Below, piece after piece: positions 1-10,182 of a DNA stretch of 64,000 bases. Source of the DNA: Anniella stebbinsi (lineage: Eukaryota > Chordata > Lepidosauria > Squamata > Anniellidae); contig JARDYH010000007.1 of assembly GCA_029215795.1 (NCBI GenBank), forward strand, positions 73,791,763-73,855,762, read 5' to 3'. Position numbers and translations under genes: made by a program. The notes beneath the pieces are model-generated. The model made no database searches and was not told the DNA's origin. It saw nothing but the letters and a program-made list of their open reading frames with translations. The first letter of the stretch is position 1; every line of letters begins with the position of its first letter.

Positions 1-439
1 ATTATTATTATTATTAATCACCACCCAACAGTTTCTCTTTCTCTCTTGAGAGTCTTAAAAAAGAAAAGGGGAGAAAGTGTGGAATGGTGATGGTCTTAAG
101 ATAGAAAGGAATTGGCCCTGGCTCTACCCACTGCTGGCATTCAGCTCCCGAGAGAGTACCTCCAAGGGGATGTGGAAGAAGTTTGCCCACTCTGTCAAAC
201 AGTCATCCACATGGAACTATCCATACAGCCATGGGAGCTGTTACCTGCATTTTGGGAAACCGTTCGGAAAACCATCCATTTTGAGCTCTCCTGCAAGGAG
301 TTCTTTCAGTTCAATGAAGCCTTTCATCCCCCATGGACTGCCGCCACCACTATGCTTCTTTTTGCCGGCTGTCCATATGGTACCCTCACCATTCCCCTTC
401 TTATGTTTCAGAACAACCTCAAGATGTCCAAATCACAGG

Positions 440-1270
440 GCGTATCACAAGATCTGGACGCTTTGGTGAGATTTGACAGTTAAATTCATTTGCTGATCTG
501 TACCACTCCCCTCCCAGAATGCAGATTTCCCAACTCAATTCAGGGCACCTTGTCATGCCCTCACTGGAGGAATCCTCCTCCTCAGAAGAGCTGGAGCTCC
601 CAGAAACCAAAGGCCCCCTAGATCTGTCACTGCCCCAAGAACAGGAGGAGCCTGGCATTTGGAGAGATGGCTGCTGAGGCAGATACTGAGCAACCCCGTG
701 GCTCCCAGGAGCGTGGTCGTCTCAAATAATAGGCTAGTAGGGCTCCCATGAGAAGAAATGCTCACTTTCATAGAAGGACTCCTTGGGAGAAAGTGCCTCC
801 TTCTGAGTAGGGTTCTGGCCACAGATCTCTAATGTACTGCATCTGGGCTCTGGGTGGGGCTCAGCAGGCTCTGGTGTTAAAAGCCTTCAGTGTCTGCCTG
901 GTCAGTACTGGAACAACATTGTTCTATCAGCTCCAGTGTCTTGTACATTGTTTTCCAGACCTTGCTTTGTGATTGGACTTCTGTGCTACTAAACCTTGGA
1001 CTCCTTCTTGACTCTGCAACATATCTGATGCCTAACTGTATTTTGATCTCTGCCTCCTATCTTGGCCACCCCCGCCTTAGCTTGTCCCCCCTGTATCTGG
1101 CTGCTTGCCTGTGCTTTGACCTTTGCCTGTTATCTGGACCACTCCTGCCTTAGCCTGAACACCACTGGACTGAAACCTGTGTGCTTGAATATTTGCCTGC
1201 TTCTTGCTCCTTCACTTAGAGTCCACTTCAGTCAATGCAGGACAGGGCCTCTAGCAACTTGGAGAATTCT
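440..1270 (+). repeat. Possible LTR-retrotransposon remnant
   Basis: An acidic reading LEESSSSEELELPETKGPLD near 556-620 is followed by pyrimidine-rich LTR-like sequence with repeated cttggac / tttgacctttgcctg phrases. No protease, RT or integrase motif is visible and no LTR pair can be delimited. Bases 1-14 are an (ATT)n run; 15-440 hold no supported exon. Confidence 0.25.
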
Positions 1271-1782
1271 CAAAGTCTTCATGTAAATGACTAATAATGG
1301 CTGTAGGACATCAAAGTGAGGAGCATGCAGTGAAAAGGCTGATTATGGTGGCCTGGTATCCAGGGTTGGACTGGCATATGATGGATAGGGCAGGGAGAGG
1401 AAATAGTTGGGCAGGAACAGGAAGAAGCTAGCTAACTGGTCCCATTTGCACCCTTCTGGCAGCCATTAAATACACGCTTTTGGGACAAAGTCCACACAAG
1501 GGTAAATTTACCCCTACGATGAAGTTTTGAATACTGAGATATTTCCAAATGTGAATTTGGAATGTGTGAATTGGAGTGAGGATGCTTTCCACCAACTTGG
1601 GCTTGGCTCTTCTCTGCTTTGCCTCGAACAAGCATGACCAAGATTTGATTACTGAGTAATGGAGGATGTTGCTGTCAAGCAATAAGGTTATCACCACTCT
1701 GTATCTTCCCTCTATTAGCTTCCCTCTATATGGACAGGTGTCATAATCTCAAGACAAGGAAACAGTGTCCTCCGCAGCCAAT
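1271..1782. other. No recognised feature
   Basis: About 500 bp with no exon-like segment, foldback or family resemblance that I can support. It would be intron of gene 1 if the missing 5' exons lie upstream. Confidence 0.4.
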
Positions 1783-2135
1783 CTATGGCCCTCTCTACAA
1801 GATTTCGGTTTGACGCCCGGTTGCCCGATTATGCGCATATACGGAGAAGCGCATTTACTCCTAATGCCTATTCATGAGAGGCAGTGAAGCGCATTACGGG
1901 CTGTATGAAACACGCTTTAAAGTTGTTTACATGCGGAGAATTGCATGTTTACATGGCCATAAGGCGCTTTAACTCCCGCGGCAAATTAAAACTCGCTCTT
2001 TAACGCGCATTTGAAAATGCGAATAATCGGAAATAAAAAGCGCCTCGACCCCCGATTTGCGCTTCGCTCTTGCAGAGGTAAAATGTGTAATGTGCCTTGA
2101 AAGAGCTTTAAATCGCTCTTGTACAGGCACCCTTA
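1783..2135 (-). mobile_element. GCGC-rich MITE, copy 1
   Basis: About 350 bp, reverse orientation relative to 30596-30958. It starts with a degraded CCCTCTACAAG terminus and ends CTCTTGTACAGGCACCCTTAG. The inside repeats aaagcgcat, gattatgcgcat and similar motifs. This is the most diverged of the three copies. Confidence 0.7.
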
Positions 2136-2797
2136 GTGTCAGTCATATTAGATGGACAGGCTATCATGCAGTAGCTTCAGTTATACTTTGGCAACGATCA
2201 CTAAATTTGCTTGTTGTATAATTATGCCCTGCTCTTCAGCCAAGATTGGCTCCCTGACCCAAAAGCAGCAACACCTGAGTGCAGAGAGAGGGGTTGTAGC
2301 ATAAACCAGGCCTGTGCAACCCGACCCAGCAAGCTTTGACAATCTCCTGTTCTTGCTGCCTGTTGTGAAAAGAAGATTGACAAGGACGTGGCAGGCCACA
2401 CCTCACAGCTGCTGGGCTGCATTTACTTTAGTGCTGGAGTCCCCACTGTGCTGCCATGGCCCCTCTCTGTTTGCTGCGACCCCTATTGATTTTGCTTTTA
2501 GGATTTAGGTGGTGGGTGTGTTGGAGTGGAAGTCGTTGTTTGTGGGTGTGGGTGTTCAAATTACTTGTCTCTTAGCTTCACAAACTTGCCTTCTTGTGAA
2601 ATGAGCATTGAGTTGAAGAATGAATCTGAGGCTTTGTGTTTGGAGGTTCAGATTCCACCTTTGTTCTGAGACTTCTGTTTACGTCACTTCTATGGTTTTC
2701 TCACCAGTGTCTTCTGTGAATTGGATATTGCAGCAGAAAACTGTGGGTTCAAAGGGATGGTTTTATATATTGGGTTTCCGACGTGATTTGTGCCTTG
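2136..2797. other. No recognised feature
   Basis: Unique-looking DNA upstream of the first visible gene 1 exon. Short ORFs here show no Ig cysteines or splice-bordered domain. Confidence 0.4.
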
Positions 2798-2928
2798 GGC
2801 TAGATCTACACGGAACACGATATAACACTTTGAAAGTGGTTTGAAAACGGTATATGGAATGTGTCATGGGCCCCAACAGTTGTCAGTACGGTTACAGATC
2901 ATTCTAAAGCAGTAGTGTAGATCCTGCC
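2798..2928 (+). mobile_element. Short MITE with GGGC(C/T)AGATCTACAC termini, copy 1
   Basis: 131 bp between GGGCTAGATCTACAC and GTGTAGATCCTGCC. The interior (gaaagtggtttgaaaacgg, tatatggaatgtgtcatggg) is nearly identical to 19101-19226. Inverted ends plus two dispersed copies support a nonautonomous DNA element. Confidence 0.75.
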
Positions 2929-3271
2929 TTGTATACAGTTTCTTGGCCTAGTTGCTTGTTTTGTAGCCTTCTGTCAGATCAGTGTTTTGTGACTGGCCAC
3001 ATCCACCTTGGCAGCCATTTCGTGAATGGACACCCACTCCCATTCCAGCTATTTTATGACTATGGCCATGACACTTTCTCAGTATTCCAGGTTTGGCCCT
3101 ACTGGCCCAAATGGTTTGGGGACGTCTCCCCTAGTGGATCACAATTTATGCACATCTGGTGTAAATTGCCATCCCAAAATAGACTCCAATGCATGTCTGT
3201 GTTAAGAGAGGCTCCCCTAACAACAGGCATCATCCAAAGATGATTGTAAACCAGTTCCATTTCTCTTGCAG

Positions 3272-3532
3272 ACTCAAGGTTTCAGAAAGGGGAAAGGGAT
3301 TCGGACGCTGTGGTGGTCCAGGAGGGTGACACCATCAGCCTTCTCTGTCATGCCGAGGGCAGGCCTGATCCCATACTGACCTGGAGAAAGGAGAGCAAGG
3401 CCATCAGTGACACCAAGCAGGGCATGGAGTATCTGCTACCCAAGATCACCCCAGAGGATGGTGGGGCATATCAGTGCGAGGCAGTGAATTGTTTAGGCTC
3501 AGCTAAGAACACCATTTGGGTAACTGTGCAAT
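3272..3532 (+). CDS. Gene 1 exon: Ig C2-set domain
   Basis: 261 nt, preceded by ttctcttgcag and followed by gtaagt; phase 1-1. Encodes an Ig C2 fold with B-strand Cys in ISLLCHAEG, C-strand Trp in ILTWRK and F-strand Cys in GAYQCEAVN. It ends in VTVQ, and the split codon T|AT gives Tyr in the next exon. It is closest to the third Ig exon of gene 2 (34055-34306: QEGDSIVLQC, GEYKCQAKN). Confidence 0.9.
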
Positions 3533-6500
3533 GTAAGTGTGTATGTGTGACTCTTTAGGGGCCTTCAGCTGAGGTCATTCATCCTATGCTAAGTGGTTTG
3601 GCTTGCAGCCACTCCAGCAAACATTCCTTTTTTTTTTTTTTTTTTTGCAGTACACTATGGCTGGTTTCGGATGACACATTAAGCAACGGGGGTGGGGGGG
3701 TGGGGAAACAATTGTCAGTTGTGTTGCTTATTGTGTCATGTGGAGGGTTACACACAACACACACACAACTGACAGTATGCTATTCCACCCAATTAAGCAA
3801 TGGAGAGAAACAACGGGCTTGCACGTTGTTTAGCCCAAAGCCCCGTTGTTTAAAGTATCATCCGAAACCAACCCCTGCTCTCTCCGTGGACTATTCTGTT
3901 TGGGAATAGCGTTCTGCCGGCCGGAGCAGCCGAAACCCCCCGGCCACTCTATATAGCCAACAGAACTCACTGTGCATGCTGGGATATGGCTGGGGGACTG
4001 AGGGAGGGGGAGGGAACAGATGTAGAAGCCAAGATGGCCGCCGGAACGTTCAGCTGCACAAGGACCGAAGTTGCAGCATGTTGTGTGGGGAGCCTACCTA
4101 ACGCACGTTCAGTACACTATTTCCTCCTCCGTTGCCTAATGTGTCATCCGAAACCAGCCTATGTGTTCTTTCATAAACATGTACACCATTACTAGGAGGA
4201 TTGCGTTGCAGACCACACGGATACAGCTTCAGCAACAAAGAGTAGCCCTGTTTGGTTATTTCATCTGATGAGATATTAATCACATGAGTGGGGAAAATGA
4301 GGTTGCACCAGCCGGCCCCTCTGTCACACACCCACTACCTGGCCCACTGTCTTCCATGTGATAGAGAGAGAACATTTCAATTGGAAGTAGATTCTTTGCA
4401 TCACTTACCACCCTGATTGCTAGGGCTCTAAATTGTGTGGCCTGCCTACTAGGGATGTGCACTGGATCGGACCCGATCCACGATCCGAGTCCGGTCCAGT
4501 GGGAAATCGGATAAATTATCCGATTTCCGATCCCGCAGCTGGATCGGCCGATCCAATCCGAACCGGTCCGAAAAAGCTCCGAACCGGTTCGGCGGATCGG
4601 CGGATCGGCGGGCGCCCACTGGCGCCCACCGCCGCTTCCATTGGCGGGCGCCAGCGGGCGCCCGCCGATGAAAGTGGACAGCGGGGGGGGGAGGAGGGGG
4701 GCGCTTACCTTCTCGGCCCGGTGGCTCCCGTCCGGCGCCGGCGCCTACTACTACTAGCAGGCTCCGCGGCCTGCTCTAGGGTGGCGCGCCGGGTGATGTC
4801 ATCACCCGGCGCGCTACTCTAGAGCAGGCCGCGGAGCCTGCTGGTAGTAGTAGGCGCCGGCGCCGGCCGGGAGCCGCCGGGCCGGGAAGGTAAGGAGGGG
4901 GTGCGTGGAGGGGAGGAGGGGGCGCGCGGAGGGGGGAGGGGGGCCCTTACCTTCCCAGCCCGGCGGCTCCCGTCCGGCGCCGGCGCCTACTACTCCCAGC
5001 AGGCTCCGCGGCCTGCTCTAGGGTGGCGCGCCGGGTGATGTCATCACCCGGCGCGCTACTCTAGAGCAGGCCGCGGAGCCTGCTGGAAGTAGTAGGCGCC
5101 GGCGCCGGCCGGGAGCCGCCGGGCCGGGAAGGTAAGGAGGGGGTGCGTGGAGGGGAGGAGGGGGCGCGCGGAGGGGGGAGGGGGGCCCTTACCTGCCCGG
5201 CCCGGCGGCTCCCGTCCGGCACCGGCGCCTACTACTCCCAGCAGGCTCCGCGGCCTGCTCTAGGGTGGCGCGCCGGGTGATGTCATCACCCGGCGCGCTA
5301 CTCTAGAGCAGGCCGCGGAGCCTGCTGGAAGTAGTAGGCGCCGGCGCCGGCCGGGAGCCGCCGGGCCGGGAAGGTAAGGAGGGGGTGCGTGGAGGGGAGG
5401 AGGGGGCGCGCGGAGGGGGGAGGGGGGCCCTTACCTGCCCGGCCCGGCGGCTCCCGTCCGGCGCCGGCGCCTACTACTCCCAGCAGGCTCCGCGGCCTGC
5501 TCCAGGGTGGCGCGCCGGGTGATGTCATCACCCGGCGTGCTACTCGAGAGTAGGCCGCGGAGCCCGCTGGTAGTAGCCGCCGGCGCCGGACAGGAGCGGA
5601 CGGGCCGAGAAGGTAAGCAGTGGCGGGGAAGGGGGCTTACCCCCCCCCCCGGAGCCGTCCGCTTCTATCCGTTGGCGCCCGCGGGCGCCAGCGGATGGAA
5701 GCGGGCGGCCCCAGGGGGGGTAGGGAGCGCGGGGGAGGGGGCTTACCTGCCGGGGCCGTCCACAGCGGACGGCCCCGGGGGGGGGAGGGAGTTAGGCCCC
5801 CCCTTACCCACCCGCCGCCATTTTTTCCTCATAGACTTGCATTGCAATGCAAGTCTATGGGGAAAAAAATGGCGGCCGATCCAAAAATGTACGATTTTTG
5901 GGTCGGGATCGGACTCGATCCGGTCCGGGGGGCCTCCGATTTTGTCCGAACTGGTCCGGGACAAAATTGGAGGTCCCGATCCGGGTCCCGATCCGATCCG
6001 GGGGGTCCGTGCACACCCCTACTGCCTACATATGAAGAGCAGGTACTTCCTCCATCACATGGGAAGCAGCAGGATTGAGTGATGGGCACATGACAAGAGA
6101 GGAAATGGACAAGCAGGGTTAGAATTATGGCAACTTAATGGGCCTGTTCAGAAGATACCTTAACCCCTGCTGGTAAAGGCTTTTGGTTAAGCAGCAGGGT
6201 TTATGGTGTCTTGTGCAATGTGTTTTGCTAATCCCTGCTCACTCACTAACCACAGTGGGACCGTCTGCAGCAGGGTTAGCAGCTCTAACCATGGCTGAGA
6301 GTGTTGTGTGCATCAGCACAGCTTGTGGTTAGTGCTAACCCTAGAGAACCACAATTTCGTTAACCACAGAGCGTGAAGTGTCGTCTGAACAGGACCGAAA
6401 AACAACACATTTATTACAGCAGAAGTTATTGTAGCATTCGGTGAAGTTGACTTCGTTTCATGCTACTGCAACCTCAGGAGTCACATTATGAGCTTACGCA

Positions 6501-9500
6501 TTACGAAGCCCTCTAAGAAGTCCACAAAGAGCTGCATTCATCAGGTGGTGAAACCACAAATTTCAATAATTGGAAATATTCCAGTTTTGGAAAGCTTGCC
6601 TGTATCTCTCTTTCGCCACAAGAGGGCACATTTATATAATATTTAAGAACGACCAAGTTTTACATTTAGAGCAGGTGGTGAGTAAGGCTAGGAGAGGCAT
6701 ACAATAAAACTGTGCGCATGGGCAAGGAGAGCTGACCCTCCCCCATATTATCTCCACATGCTCCATTGCTGCAAGCCATTTTCTTTAAGCTTCCAATGAA
6801 CATCCCGTAAAGGGCCAACTACCCCAGAATATCTTTAGAGGAAAGGGAGATGAATTTGCTACCCAGGAGCAGAAGAGAAGAGTCTTTTGTGGTATCCGGT
6901 TTAAAGGGTGGATCATGCAGCATCCAGTAATGATGTGTCTACTATGAAAGTCATTTCTTTTTGCTAAGTAATTCCTCTTTCTTATCCTAGATATTGTACC
7001 ATAGCGTCATAGTCAGTGCCCTGTGCCTTCCGTGTCTGTAAGGCTTGTGTGCAGATGCAGAACTGAACATTGGGTTGGGCGCCCCCCCAAAACTCCATTC
7101 TTGTTTATTCAAAAGAGCAAGTTGCTGGCCCTCATGGTGCCAAAAAAGAGCATAGCTAAGAATATCGATCCACACCTTTCTGCTTTCTCACTTCCTCTCA
7201 GCAGCTTCTTTCAAAAATGCAAAGTGAGTTGAAAACATCAATAGTGATAGAAGCTGAATAAGTTTATGCACATCAAAGTAAACACAAACAATCGTTGATT
7301 TACAAAATGCATTCAGATTGTAGAAAATGTGGAGCAGAACATGGAACTTCCTGGGAAGAGGATCAGAGTGCAGAATGCATACAGTGTGGATCCCAGTTTA
7401 TAAACTGGAATATTTCATTGTCAAAATTTGGTGCTGGAAATTTTTTCCTCTCTGTGCACACTGAACTAGGGAAAATGGTTTCCTTGGAGAATCATTGTTG
7501 ACCCTACGTTCGGAGGATAGTGTAAAGAGAACTTCTTTTGCATTCCAGAGGGTGTGTGAAAAAGGCCCTTCTCTCATAAAAATGTTGATGTGTTCATTCC
7601 AGATCCTCCAAGGACAGTGACGTTTAATATCTCGCAGGCTTCCAGGAGAGACCCAGCACTTATTCAAGGTACCAGAGAGCCCTAGGATGTGAACATCAGT
7701 ATCTGATGCCCCTTTCTCCTTTGGAGTATGACACTGGTTCCATCAAAGGGGCTGTTTCTCTGTCAGGGAGGTGACTGACACTTAGCTGTAATTACAGATT
7801 ATCCCAGGCAAGTGGCCAATGGCTCCCAGTTGACGGCTCAGGAAGGCGACTCGTTACGGATCCTCTGCAAAGCGGACAGCAACCCTCCGGTCAAAACGAG
7901 TTGGGTCAAGGCGAGCAGGACCTCCGAGACGTTCTCAGATAACTTGTTGGAGCTGACCAATCTAACACTTGAGGATGAGGGCAAATATATGTGCAACGCT
8001 AATAACCCTCTAGGCTCTTCTTGGGGGATCTTCCAGCTCAACATAGCATGTGAGTGAGCCAAGGTTGGGTTAAGCTCTGGAACGCCCTACTTCAGGGAGA
8101 ATCAGAGTACTGAACTCCATACTGCAGGACATCCCTCACTCTCTGCTGTCATGCAATTGAGGTTCAGTACTGAAGCACTGATCCTCATAAGAAATGGCAT
8201 CCTCCTTTTAGCAGCCTGGAGTGATTCATGTTTAGGGAGGACTTCTGTTTAACAGAGGCTCTTGCGTCTATAAAAGCTGGGAGAAATTCAGCCAACAAAT
8301 TCACTTTTTCTGTGATAGAAGAAGCCATACCACAGGGACCAGAAGAATGTCCCCTCAATCTCCCAGCTGCTTCTGTTGGATGCACTGCAGTATTACTACT
8401 AGCTTTGTTCCTGGATGTGAATCAATTCACCTTCATTTTTTTGCTCTTTTTCAGATGCCCCCAAGTTCAGCAGAACCCCCCAGAGAAATACTACATGTTG
8501 GTATAAGGACAGTGGCTTCCTCTGCAACTGTTCCCTGCATTCCCAGCCTCCACCCCACATCCAGTGGCAAGTGGATGGGAAAACAATAACTGAGAGCAGC
8601 AGCGAGCAACAGATCACTTCTTTTGCCCAGGGAGAAGAGACCATCAGCTCCCTAAACTGGACAGGAAGCCTGGATGTGGATCATAGGATCATCTGTTTTG
8701 GGAGCAACCCTTTTGGAGTCTACACAATGCATTTCCTGCTGAATGCTTTGAGAGGCTCTACCACCGCCAACTCCTTCACAGGTGAGAGTCTGGTTCACAC
8801 CTGCCAAAATTAGAACGTTCCAAAGAGGTAAATTCACACCCTGCTCCTAAGCACATTTTACTTGAAATTAAGTCTTATTTATTTCAATAGACATTGCTTC
8901 CAAAGATATGTGCTTGGAGTTCAGCCTTAGGCTCCTCTCCTAGATTCAGAAATTGGCACTGGCAAGAGGATATTATTTTCTCTAATTCCTGAGCTCTTGA
9001 AAAACAACAACCCATTCTGTAATTTGCTGTATACTGGGCAAAAGTGATGGAAGGAAGAAGGATGACCCTTCAAAATTCAGGAAACCTGAGAGTGGGTAAA
9101 ATAAACACTTGATAGTAGGGCTGTGCACAGACCCCCTGATCTGATCCAGATCCCAATCTGTCAGGTCCGGATCGGGCCCTGTCAGGTCCGAATTGGGCCT
9201 GATCTGACTCGGATCCGATTCGGATCTGTGCACAGCACTCCCTCCCACTCTCTCCCTCCTCCACTCTCCCTGCTTACCTGCTGCCTCCTCTGCGCTGTCC
9301 TGCCGTTGTCCTCTCTCCTTGCTGTGTGCTGCTGCATGCCCCGCTCGTATCGGGTGATGACATCACCCGACACGAGCGGGAAATGCGGCGGCACACAGCA
9401 AGGAGAGAGGATGACGAGGGACGATGTGGAGGAGGCAGCAGGTAAGCAGGGAGAGTGGGGGGAGGGAGGGAGGGGGAGAGTGGAGAGAGCAGGAGAGAGT

Positions 9501-10148
9501 GCTGTGCATGGATCCGAATCAGATCCAGATTGTGGATCTGATCCGGGCCTGATCTGATCCAGTTCAGATCCAGATCTGGGAGGCCCGGATCAGCCTGATT
9601 CGTTCCAGATTTGGGATCAGGATCCAGATCCGTGCACAGCCCTGCTTGATAGTTAAGACCACTTTCCTGTTGAACCTGCTAGCTCAATGGCAACAGCCAC
9701 ATGGAAGAGAAAGAGGCATCACTGCTGCTAATGTTGGTTGCCTCTTTCAAGAGGCGGTGCGCACTGGCAGATTTGCTTTGGGGAAAGGAAGAGCATTTCC
9801 TACACATGGTGGAGCAAATTGGAGCCAGGATTCCTGAGTTCCTCTCCCACTTCCCCCCCTCCTGAACTCTTTGTCTTTTGTTTAATCATTGCAGGAAACG
9901 GTACACCTTTGTTTGTTTCTGGGCTGTGTGGGGCTTTGCTGGCAGCAGGTCTTTTCCTACTAGGCGTGTGCCTGATCAAGTGAGTTTCTCTCCCTTTGAT
10001 TTCTACATGTGCCTTTGCCTGGATCTCTCCCACATCCTGGTCCACTACGGATTGACCTAATGTACTTTATTAGTAGTAGTATTATGACTGTCAGTTCATT
10101 GTTAATAGTACTGTTGCAAAATTGACCTAATTTACATCATCATCATCA

Positions 10149-10182
<34 letters not shown>

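Noticed and set aside
112..483. 123-residue frame near the left edge as a possible Ig or other exon
   Set aside because: No Ig Cys/Trp spacing and no convincing splice borders.
4704..5612. Tandem repeats as a CRISPR array
   Set aside because: Units are 242-bp palindromic modules in a vertebrate mobile element, with no spacer/repeat alternation.
5507..6082. Frames rich in Arg, Gly, Asp, Ser and Pro in the foldback elements (also 44901-45380 and 63401-63984)
   Set aside because: Generated by iterated GGATCGG and GC-rich palindromes; the same words give open frames on both strands and in several frames.
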